Of a stretch of DNA of 18,638 nucleotides, positions 1 to 6,075 are shown one piece after another. The stretch comes from Alphaproteobacteria bacterium. GTDB taxonomy: Bacteria > Pseudomonadota > Alphaproteobacteria > UBA8366. Both the position numbers and the translations under genes were made by a program. The notes beneath the pieces are model-generated. The model did not search any database. It was not told the DNA's origin and saw only the letters and a list, made by a program, of their open reading frames with translations. Positions within the stretch are counted from its first letter, which is position 1, and every line of letters begins with the position of its first letter. The stretch covers positions 1-18,638 of the forward strand of contig JASLSL010000101.1 in assembly GCA_030743445.1 (NCBI GenBank), given 5' to 3'.

Positions 1-54
1 CAGCGCCACCTTGACCGCGCCGCTGCCGACGTCGATGCCTGCGGTGATGGTCAT
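1..54 (-). CDS. bcrD: Benzoyl-CoA reductase subunit D, N-terminal fragment cut by window edge
   Basis: Only the first 18 codons are present (MTITAGIDVGSGAVKVAL). This is the phosphate-1 loop of the ASKHA ATPase fold and closely resembles the N-terminus of BcrD/BadG, one of the two ATP-hydrolysing subunits of class I benzoyl-CoA reductase. In this enzyme the A and D subunits bind ATP and a shared [4Fe-4S] cluster and drive electrons to the ring-reducing BC half. The ATG overlaps the TGA of bcrA as ATGA, and a GGAGG Shine-Dalgarno lies 7 nt upstream inside bcrA. The gene order C-B-A-D matches the Thauera and Magnetospirillum type of locus. The fragment is short, but context makes the assignment firm. 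Nothing can be said about the remainder of the protein. Confidence 0.85.
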   Translation of the reverse strand, partial: MTITAGIDVGSGAVKVAL

Positions 55-1394
55 GCCGCGCCCTCCTTCGCCATGACCGCGCCGTCCTCGACCGCGCGCT
101 GGGCGAAGGTCGCCGCGCCCAAGGCGCCGGTGTAGATCGACTCCGGATCGATGTTGATCGTGACCTCGCCGTAGTTCTCGGCGACCAGATTCTTCAGCTC
201 GCGCACCGCCGCCTCGTTCTTGGCGACACCGCCGGTGAAGGTGAACTGGTCGGTGATCCCGCCCGAGCGCGAGATGATCGACATCGCGCGCAGGATGATG
301 GCGCGGTGCAGCCCGGCGAGGATCTCCTCGCGCTTCTCGCCGAGCGCCAACCGGTCGCGCAGCTCGGCCCCGGCGAAGACGGTGCAGGTCGAGTTGATGC
401 GCAACGCGCGCTTGGCCTTGATCGCCATCGGTCCGAGCTCGTGCACGCCGACGTTCATCTCGTCGGCGATGTAGCCGAGATAGCGCCCGCAGCCGGCGGC
501 ACAACGGTCGTTCATCTGGAAGTTCTCGACGATGCCGGCGGGATCGACCTGGATGCCCTTGGTATCCTGGCCGCCGATGTCGAGCACCGTGCGGGTGTCG
601 GGATACATCACGTGGGCGCCGAGCCCGTGGCACAGAATCTCCGAGCGGATGTGCTCTTTCGAGAACGGCAGGGTGACCCGGCCGTAGCCGGTGCCGATGA
701 CGTAGGCCTCTTCGAACTTGGCGTCGAGCGCCGACGTGACCGCGGTCTTGACCGTCGCCGCGTCGACCTCGATTTCCTCGGCGCTCGCCGTCAGCGCCTC
801 GAGCGCCTTCAGGAAAATGCCCGAGAGGTCGCCCTTGGGCGGCCGGTTCTCGACCTCGATGATCGACTTGTCGTAGACGTGGAGTAGCAGCTCGTAAGGT
901 ACCCCGGCCTCGCCCGCCGCCGTCTCGGCGAACCGGTGGTAGCTCGAGCCGGCGATGTCGCGGAAGAAGTCGGACTTGCGCTTGGCCCCCGGCACGTACA
1001 GGCCCGGCGCCTCGTCGCTCATCAGGCCGAACACCATATCGAGCGCCTCGCCGACCGCGTCCTTCTGCGGCCGGATGCGGTCATCCTCGAGCTGCGCCCG
1101 ACAGGTCTGCTCGAGGTCGCCGAGCTGCTCGAGGAACTGCGCGAGCCGGAAGGCGAGCACCAGCCGGCCCAGCACGGCCTCGACCTTTTCGGCCTGACCC
1201 AGCACGTCGTGGAGGCCGCGCCGGCACAGCGTCAGGTGGGCGTCGACATAGGCCTCCTGCTGGGCGATCCGGGTCGCGGTCGAATAGTTCGAGCGCGAGT
1301 TGGTGATGCCGCGGCCGAGGACCTCCAAATTCTCGTCCAGCATCAGCGCCTTGGTGGTGGTCGAGCCGAGGTCGATGCCGATGAAGCACTTCAT
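51..1394 (-). CDS. bcrA: Benzoyl-CoA reductase subunit A (ATPase/electron activator subunit)
   Basis: The 447-aa protein is an ASKHA-fold ATPase of the BcrA/BadF/HgdC family. With BcrD it couples hydrolysis of 2 ATP per electron pair to low-potential electron transfer from ferredoxin to the BC module (EC 1.3.7.8). Visible motifs are the phosphate-1 loop near residues 6-15 (IDLGSTTTKA), phosphate-2 at 271-280 (LDIGGQDTKG), and the adenosine motif near 387-393 (TGGVAKN). Candidate [4Fe-4S] ligands are Cys298 (NDRCAAG) and Cys337 (NSTCTVF); Cys302 is an additional cysteine nearby. Length fits the family. The ATG overlaps the bcrB stop (ATGA), with a GGAGG 6 nt upstream. It is co-transcribed with dch, bcrC, bcrB and bcrD, and translational coupling is likely. 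Confidence 0.95.
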   Translation of the reverse strand: MKCFIGIDLGSTTTKALMLDENLEVLGRGITNSRSNYSTATRIAQQEAYVDAHLTLCRRGLHDVLGQAEKVEAVLGRLVLAFRLAQFLEQLGDLEQTCRAQLEDDRIRPQKDAVGEALDMVFGLMSDEAPGLYVPGAKRKSDFFRDIAGSSYHRFAETAAGEAGVPYELLLHVYDKSIIEVENRPPKGDLSGIFLKALEALTASAEEIEVDAATVKTAVTSALDAKFEEAYVIGTGYGRVTLPFSKEHIRSEILCHGLGAHVMYPDTRTVLDIGGQDTKGIQVDPAGIVENFQMNDRCAAGCGRYLGYIADEMNVGVHELGPMAIKAKRALRINSTCTVFAGAELRDRLALGEKREEILAGLHRAIILRAMSIISRSGGITDQFTFTGGVAKNEAAVRELKNLVAENYGEVTINIDPESIYTGALGAATFAQRAVEDGAVMAKEGAA

Positions 1395-2722
1395 GCCGCA
1401 CCTCCCGCCGCTTTGGCGGGCCTGGCGCCGGCGCGTTTCTGGTCGATCATCTGGAAGTAGCTCTCGAGCCGGTTCTTGACGTTGGCCGGCGAGAAGTAAC
1501 GCGGGTCGACGAGGTCGGTCTCGATGAAGGCGCCGGGCTTGCCGGTACGGTCCTCGACCGCGCGCAGGATCGGCAGCTGGCCGGCGGAGAAGCTGTTGCA
1601 GCTCTTGATCGAATTGACCAGCAGCCCGTCCGCCTCGTAGTCCTCGACATAGGTCGACAGCATCTCAACCCGCTGCGGCAGGCCGAGGTTGGTGTAGACC
1701 CCCATGCAGTAGTCGGCCAGCGTCTCCAGTGGCCTCTCCGGGTCGTGGCGGAAGCCGAAATCGTAGACCCCGCCGACCTTGGTGTAGGAGCTGGCGACGA
1801 CCACCGCGCCCTCGTCGTAGAACATCTTCCAGAAGTCGCGGAAGCTGGTGTAGTTCGGCGGCCCTTCGACGACGAGGCGGTATTTCTCCTCGCCGAGGTC
1901 GCCTTCCGGCGTGATCGGGCCCTGGCCGTTGTCGATCCGTTGCTGGACCTCTTCGCGCAGGGTGTCGTAGTAGTCGATCGCGTCCTCGGTGCCGCGGAAC
2001 GCGCCGAAGATCGGGCCGATGTAGTAAATGCCGCCGAAATAGGCGTCGATCGGCGAAGGCCTCCGCTTGGCGCTTTCCAGCACCCAGACCAGGTTTTCCT
2101 CGGCCTTGGCCGAGGCGGCGAGGTATTCGCGCAACCGGTCGATGTCGAATTTGACGCCCGAGACCTTCTCGAGCTTCGGGATCACGTCTTCCTTGAGCTG
2201 CTTGACCATGTAGTCGCGCATGTTCCGGGTGATCTTGCCGTCGGCCTGATAGGGCGTGTGCAGCATGATGGTCTCGCACTGGTACTGCTCGCGCAGCAGC
2301 TCGAACCACTTCATGAAGGTGAAGCACCCGGTATAGGACAGCAGCAGCAAGTCGGGATCGGGCAGCGGCTTGCCGTTGGGGCTGAGGTTGCCCTTGGCCA
2401 TCATGCCGATATCGGATTTGACGTAGGTGCAGACATCCTCGGAATGGCCGAGCCGTTCGGCCTCCTTGACGTAATCGCCGCTCAGCTTGCGCAGGCCGTT
2501 CTGGATCGCGTTGATCTCGGGCAGGTTGTTGACCAGGTCGAAGCACATCAAGAGTTCGTTGAGATTGCCCGGGACGAAGGTCGAGCAGACCTTATGGCCC
2601 GCGGCCGGCGCCTCGGTCAGGCGGTCGTAGTGGGCCGCCATCATCGCCTTCTGCTTCAGCATCGAGTCGTCCTTGACGACGTCTTGGTCGGCGGCGGACT
2701 GGTTGGCGGGTTTGTCGCTCAT
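1391..2722 (-). CDS. bcrB: Benzoyl-CoA reductase subunit B
   Basis: The 443-aa protein belongs to the BcrB/BadE and 2-hydroxyacyl-CoA dehydratase (HgdB-like) family. Together with BcrC it forms the module that binds benzoyl-CoA and reduces it to cyclohexa-1,5-diene-1-carbonyl-CoA. Cysteines that could ligate iron-sulfur clusters include Cys46 (KVCSTF), Cys133 (YTGCFTF) and Cys375 (SIKSCNSF); Cys60 and Cys98 are also present. The start at 2722 was chosen because its ATG overlaps the bcrC TGA (ATGA) and has GGAG 6 nt upstream. The open frame extends much further upstream only as an out-of-frame shadow of bcrC. The C-terminal 15 residues are Ala/Lys/Arg-rich and probably unstructured. The protein acts in the cytoplasm under anoxic conditions. 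Confidence 0.95.
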   Translation of the reverse strand: MSDKPANQSAADQDVVKDDSMLKQKAMMAAHYDRLTEAPAAGHKVCSTFVPGNLNELLMCFDLVNNLPEINAIQNGLRKLSGDYVKEAERLGHSEDVCTYVKSDIGMMAKGNLSPNGKPLPDPDLLLLSYTGCFTFMKWFELLREQYQCETIMLHTPYQADGKITRNMRDYMVKQLKEDVIPKLEKVSGVKFDIDRLREYLAASAKAEENLVWVLESAKRRPSPIDAYFGGIYYIGPIFGAFRGTEDAIDYYDTLREEVQQRIDNGQGPITPEGDLGEEKYRLVVEGPPNYTSFRDFWKMFYDEGAVVVASSYTKVGGVYDFGFRHDPERPLETLADYCMGVYTNLGLPQRVEMLSTYVEDYEADGLLVNSIKSCNSFSAGQLPILRAVEDRTGKPGAFIETDLVDPRYFSPANVKNRLESYFQMIDQKRAGARPAKAAGGAA

Positions 2723-3888
2723 GCTTCGCTCCACAGTTTGATCGAGTCGGCGAAGGTGCCGGCCTGCTCGCGGATCGGCTGCATCTGGCCCGAGTTCTCG
2801 GCGTATTTGAACGCGATGAACGGGATGCCGGCATCGGCCAGCACCCGCTGCAGCATCGGCCGGTCGAGGAGGGCGGGATCGCAGAAGCTGGGTGCGGCGA
2901 AGATCACGCCCTCGGCGCCGGTTTCCCTGACCGCGCGGACCAGGTGCTGGCCCTTTTCGTGCAAGTCGGGCTCGTACTTCGCCGCGGTGCTCATCGATTT
3001 GTGCAGGAAGGCGGCGGCGAGGTTTTGGATCGGGTCGCCCTCGCTCGGCACGTCGTCGGTCAGCCAGCGGGTCACCAGCAGGAAATCGTCGTCGACCACG
3101 TAGCAGCCCGAAAGCTCGATCGACTTGACCAGCGGCAGCGGCGGCTGCTCGCAGAACACGCCGGTCAGCACGATGCGGCAGTTGTCGCGCATCGGCCGGT
3201 CCTCGAGCTCGATCGCGGCGAGATAGTCGCGCAGCAACGCCGAGTGGTCCTCGACCGGCAGCACCATGCCGGCGCGCAGCAGCAGGTAGGCCTCCGAGGC
3301 CGGCACCAGCCACGGCGCCTCGGCGCGGAGTTGATAGAGCCGGCGCACCAATTGCCGGTTCTCGTTGTAGATTGCGATCGAGCGGCGCAGCGCCTCGTCG
3401 GTGATCTCCATGCCGCCGAGCTCTTCCAGGTCGTGGCGCAGAGCGGCGAGCTCGTTGGCATAGAATACGCCGCCCACCGAGTCGGCATAGTTCTGCGGCA
3501 CGTCGAAATAGCGCACATAAACCTCGGGGAACATCAGCTGCCACATGCCCGAGAGGTTGCGAATCACGTCGCAGATGCTCGGGAACATCATGCCGTCGAG
3601 GAAGTCGAGCCGGCCCGAGAGGCCGAGCTCGATGGTCGAGCGCGGAATGCGGCAGATGTAGCTCTGGTAATAGGCGTCGCCGTGGATCACCTCGATCTGG
3701 TCGCCGCCGCCGAGGATCCCGACCGGCAGCATGCCGGCGGCGTGGACGATTTCGCGCGGCACATAGATCGGCATGTAGCCGATCGCCTTGCGCCCCGGTG
3801 CCGCGTCTTTCCAGTCGCGCACCGCCTGGAAGTCGAGGTCCTCGAACAAGGCCTGACAGCGGGCGACGATCTCTTCGCACTTGGCCAT
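2719..3888 (-). CDS. bcrC: Benzoyl-CoA reductase subunit C
   Basis: The 389-aa protein belongs to the BcrC/BadD branch of the 2-hydroxyacyl-CoA dehydratase D-component family and pairs with BcrB to form the ring-reducing module. Recognisable features are the N-terminal segment around residues 36-60 (IGYMPIYVPREIVHAAGMLP), Cys79 in YICRIP and Cys106 in PSICDV. Later cysteines occur in GVFCEQ, SGCYVVD and APSFCDP. The start at 3888 (MAKCEEIV) lies 2 nt after the dch stop codon, with GGGAG about 11 nt upstream. An open frame continues to about 4902, but that extension runs antisense-free through dch in another frame and is spurious. The end overlaps bcrB by ATGA. Confidence 0.94.
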   Translation of the reverse strand: MAKCEEIVARCQALFEDLDFQAVRDWKDAAPGRKAIGYMPIYVPREIVHAAGMLPVGILGGGDQIEVIHGDAYYQSYICRIPRSTIELGLSGRLDFLDGMMFPSICDVIRNLSGMWQLMFPEVYVRYFDVPQNYADSVGGVFYANELAALRHDLEELGGMEITDEALRRSIAIYNENRQLVRRLYQLRAEAPWLVPASEAYLLLRAGMVLPVEDHSALLRDYLAAIELEDRPMRDNCRIVLTGVFCEQPPLPLVKSIELSGCYVVDDDFLLVTRWLTDDVPSEGDPIQNLAAAFLHKSMSTAAKYEPDLHEKGQHLVRAVRETGAEGVIFAAPSFCDPALLDRPMLQRVLADAGIPFIAFKYAENSGQMQPIREQAGTFADSIKLWSEA

Positions 3889-3890
3889 GG

Positions 3891-4658
3891 TCAACGGTTC
3901 TCCCAATTCGCGGCGCGCTTGGCGATGAAGGCCTCGAGCCCCTCGACCGCGTCGCGCGTCGCCATCAGCTCGTCGAGGTAGCGCCGCTCGACTCGGCCGA
4001 TCTCGTCGCGCACGCGTTCGGTGAAGCCGACGCGCGCGGCCCTGACCGCGTGGCCGAGCGAGCTTGCGCTGAGCGGCGCCAGATACTCGTCGTAATACTG
4101 GAAGGCGGCGGCGGTCGGGTCGTCGGCGATGCGGTTGGCGAGGCCGATACGCACCGCCTCTTCCGCATCGACGCTGCGGCCCGAAAACAACAGGTCCTCG
4201 GCCGCGACCCGCGCGACCCGTTCCGGCAGCAGGCAGGACGCCGCCGGCGCGAACACGCCGAGCTTGATCTCCGGCTGGCCGAACTTGGCATCCGCGGCGG
4301 CGAACATCAGGTGCCCCGCGATCGCGAGCTCGAGCCCGCCGCCGAGGCATTGGCCCCGGACCGCAACCAGGATCGGCACGGGGCAGTCGATCATCCGAAG
4401 CAACAGGGCGTGAAAACGCTCGAGCATGGCGGCGCATTGCGCCGGCAAGTGCTCCTCGACGCTCGCGCCGAAACTGAAGTTCGGTCCCTCGGCGTCGAGC
4501 AGCACGCCCTTGAGCCCGGCGAGGCCGGCATGGCTGGCGAGCGCGGTTGTCAGGGCGGCGACCATCGGCCCGTCGATCACGTTGGCCTTGGGACGGTCGA
4601 GACGGAGCCGCAACAACGCGCCGTCGGCCTCGAGCCAGACCTTGAGGGGTGCTGTCAC
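3891..4658 (-). CDS. dch: Cyclohexa-1,5-diene-1-carbonyl-CoA hydratase
   Basis: The 255-aa crotonase-fold protein is the expected first enzyme after benzoyl-CoA reductase. It adds water to the dienoyl-CoA to give 6-hydroxycyclohex-1-ene-1-carbonyl-CoA (EC 4.2.1.100). The oxyanion-hole segments FSFGASVEEH (61-70) and RGQCLGGGLE (101-110) are visible, as are the two crotonase-type catalytic glutamates, Glu110 (GGGLE) and Glu130 (GQPEIKLG). The FSFGASVEEH block and GVFAPAASCLLP (134-145) resemble Dch proteins more than generic enoyl-CoA hydratases. The start is GTG, with GGGAG about 6 nt upstream. It is the first gene of the bcr operon, separated from bcrC by 2 nt. A less specific enoyl-CoA hydratase is possible, but the context argues strongly for Dch. 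Confidence 0.9.
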   Translation of the reverse strand: MTAPLKVWLEADGALLRLRLDRPKANVIDGPMVAALTTALASHAGLAGLKGVLLDAEGPNFSFGASVEEHLPAQCAAMLERFHALLLRMIDCPVPILVAVRGQCLGGGLELAIAGHLMFAAADAKFGQPEIKLGVFAPAASCLLPERVARVAAEDLLFSGRSVDAEEAVRIGLANRIADDPTAAAFQYYDEYLAPLSASSLGHAVRAARVGFTERVRDEIGRVERRYLDELMATRDAVEGLEAFIAKRAANWENR

Positions 4659-4726
4659 CGTCCGCTCCCGCCCGGTCCGGCAGCCCCGCCGACGGCGCTC
4701 GGTTGCAGTTGGAGTTGGTCCCGCAT
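4655..4726 (-). CDS. Possible 23-codon leader ORF overlapping the dch start
   Basis: A short frame begins at an ATG (4726-4724) and ends at a TGA (4657-4655) that overlaps the dch GTG start as GTGA. It would encode a Gln-, Gly- and Ala-rich 23-residue peptide beginning MRDQLQLQ. A weak GGGC-type ribosome site lies about 6 nt upstream. Only the overlap geometry supports it, and GC-rich DNA produces such frames by chance. If translated, it could couple leader translation to dch. It has no recognisable family. Confidence 0.25.
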   Translation of the reverse strand: MRDQLQLQPSAVGGAAGPGGSGR

Positions 4727-4765
4727 GTCTTGCCCGATCCGGTCTTGGAAAATTTATTAAGTAAA

Positions 4766-4794
4766 ATAGTACTCGAATACCGAATTAAGGTGAA
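4766..4794 (-). promoter_or_regulatory. Candidate sigma-70-type promoter of the dch-bcrCBAD operon
   Basis: Read on the minus strand, TTCACC (4794-4789) and TACTAT (4771-4766) are separated by exactly 17 nt. Each hexamer matches the -35 or -10 consensus at 4 of 6 positions. The stretch is strikingly AT-rich in a GC-rich window and lies about 110 nt upstream of the dch GTG, leaving a leader of about 100 nt. The imperfect palindrome GTACTCGAATAC (4769-4780, 10 of 12 positions symmetric) overlaps the -10 and spacer, as a repressor operator would. A second, TTTATTAAGTAAA (4753-4765), sits around the expected start site. Which regulator binds is unknown. Confidence 0.45.
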
Positions 4795-4921
4795 ACAGGA
4801 CAAAATGCCGCAGCTTGGGCGGGGTGGGATGGGCTGATTTCCGTGGGTTTGGGGGATCTTGACTTTGCTGGCATTCCAAACCTGGGACTTCGTCCGTAGC
4901 AATGTACCGGTTGGATGCTCC

Positions 4922-5031
4922 CAGGCATGGATTCCGGGTTCGCGCGCTGCGCGCCCCGGAATGACAATTAGTGAAGGTCAACGTCACCGTCTCGTGTTCG
5001 TCATTCCCGCGAAAGCGGGAATCCATGCCTG
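4922..5031. repeat. Head-to-head pair of hairpin repeats with 14-bp perfect inverted ends
   Basis: CAGGCATGGATTCC (4922-4935) is exactly reverse-complementary to 5018-5031, bounding a 110-bp unit. Each end also carries its own hairpin. On the left, TTCCGGG pairs imperfectly with CCCCGGAA. On the right, ATTCCCGC (5003-5010) and GCGGGAAT (5015-5022) form a perfect 8-bp stem closing a GAAA tetraloop. The right arm reappears at 16095-16116. The arrangement resembles paired REP-type elements or a tiny MITE; no transposase is nearby. Confidence 0.75.
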
Positions 5032-5057
5032 AGACTTCCGATGAGGCACTGTGGCGC

Positions 5058-5134
5058 CGAAATTACGGGGACACGATGGCGATGGGAATTGCCGACCGGT
5101 AACAACCCGCCCGTATCGTATCCCCGGAATTTCG
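5058..5134. repeat. 20-bp inverted repeat pair
   Basis: 5058-5077 (CGAAATTACGGGGACACGAT) is the reverse complement of 5115-5134 with two mismatches, separated by 37 nt. The sequence ATCGTATCCCCG (5115-5126) recurs exactly at 16259-16270, so this is a second dispersed repeat family in the window. Confidence 0.65.
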
Positions 5135-5184
5135 GCTCGCGCCCGGCGACTTTGCAAATCCGCGGACTCGGCCGGGATGACGAG

Positions 5185-5205
5185 AATAAAGGGTTCCGCG
5201 AACCC
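5185..5205 (-). terminator. Rho-independent-like terminator of the methyltransferase gene
   Basis: On the minus strand the TAG stop runs straight into GGGTTC-GCG-GAACCC, a perfect 6-bp stem with a 3-nt loop (5191-5205). TTTATT (5190-5185) follows. Stem plus short T-rich tail immediately after a stop codon is the expected form, although the U-tract is interrupted by one A. Confidence 0.6.
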
Positions 5206-6032
5206 TAGCGCTCGAACAGCTGGTTGTGGGTGCCGTCGGCGAGGTCGTGGCGCGCAATGGGGCGCAGGCCGGTCTCCGCCATCAGGGCCAGCACCCGGTC
5301 GCGCTGGGCGCGGTGCTGGTCGGTGGTGTCGTCGAGTTCGATCAGCACCGAGCGCACGGTTTCGCTCGACAGCGTGCGCAAGCCGCCCTGGACGATCTTG
5401 TCCTCGATGCTGTCGACGTCGATCTTGATGTGATCGGGCAGGGGGGTGGCGAACTTGGCGATCAATTCGTCGATCGAGATGCCGAGCGCCGCCGCCGCGA
5501 CCTCCCCGCTGAGGTCGGCGAAGCGGACTTGGCCCGCGTCGCCGAGCACGTTGCCGACCGAGCCCGCTTCGTCGTTCACCATGTGGAAGCGCTCGATCGA
5601 GGCATCGTCCGAAATTGCGACCGGCAGCGCATCCACTTTGTCGGCCAAGCGGTTGAGCGCCAAGTTCTTGACCAGGCAGGCATGGGTGAACGGGTTGGGC
5701 TCGAAGGCGAGAACCCGGATGCCGGACCCGAGGGCCGCGTACATCGCATAGGTGCCGACCCCGGCGCCGATGTCCCAGAACATCTCGCCCGCCTCGAAGC
5801 CGTCGATCCAGGCGAGCGTCTCCGGCTCCGCCTCGAAGGCGTAGCGCGGCCAGTAGAGCGCGGCGCGCGACGGCGTGTGGAAGACCAGCTCGCCGCGCGG
5901 CGTCTCGACCCGGATATCGGGCGCCAGCAACACCGAGGTGCGGGCCAGCGTCGCCGGTCGCGAGCGCGGGCCGAGCAGCGAGACGAGGGCGCGCACGACG
6001 CCGGCGGCGAAGGCCGAATAGCGCGTGCTCAT
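5205..6032 (-). CDS. FkbM-family SAM-dependent methyltransferase
   Basis: The 275-aa protein has a Rossmann-type methyltransferase core. Motif I, FWDIGAGVGTY (85-95), binds S-adenosylmethionine, and the acidic residue after strand 2 is in AFEPNP (109-114). The motif HIKIDVDSIEDKIVQGG (201-217) is typical of the FkbM family. These enzymes O-methylate sugars, lipids or other small molecules, and the substrate here cannot be read from sequence. The first 20 residues are weakly hydrophobic but lack a convincing signal peptide. The gene starts 43 nt after the adenylate cyclase stop on the same strand, so co-transcription is possible. No clear Shine-Dalgarno precedes the ATG at 6032, which makes the start the least certain part. 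A terminator-like hairpin follows the stop. Confidence 0.85.
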   Translation of the reverse strand: MSTRYSAFAAGVVRALVSLLGPRSRPATLARTSVLLAPDIRVETPRGELVFHTPSRAALYWPRYAFEAEPETLAWIDGFEAGEMFWDIGAGVGTYAMYAALGSGIRVLAFEPNPFTHACLVKNLALNRLADKVDALPVAISDDASIERFHMVNDEAGSVGNVLGDAGQVRFADLSGEVAAAALGISIDELIAKFATPLPDHIKIDVDSIEDKIVQGGLRTLSSETVRSVLIELDDTTDQHRAQRDRVLALMAETGLRPIARHDLADGTHNQLFER

Positions 6033-6075
6033 GGCGAATTTGCCGGGATCGATGCGGTGGGCTCGCGGCGGTCGG

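Larger units (their letters stand above)
4800..5200. other. Gene-free stretch filled mainly by inverted-repeat elements
   Basis: No credible coding region was found between the bcr operon promoter and the methyltransferase stop codon. The stretch contains two inverted-repeat pairs (4922-5031 and 5058-5134) and a terminator-like hairpin at its right end. Nominal open frames here translate repeat DNA and show no family resemblance. Confidence 0.7.

Noticed and set aside
2723..3880. N-terminal extension of bcrB as one long protein
   Set aside because: The upstream part is an out-of-frame reading of bcrC. The internal ATG at 2722 has a ribosome site and matches the family length.
1745..3981. Long plus-strand open frames opposite bcrB and bcrC
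   Set aside because: They are antisense shadows in GC-rich DNA. Their composition is rich in Arg, Val, Leu, Asp and His without any family motif, and the minus-strand genes are unmistakable.
4757..5026. 89-aa minus-strand ORF in the repeat island
   Set aside because: It translates the repeat elements themselves (for example MDSRFRGNDE). Such products arise from dispersed hairpins and are not real genes.
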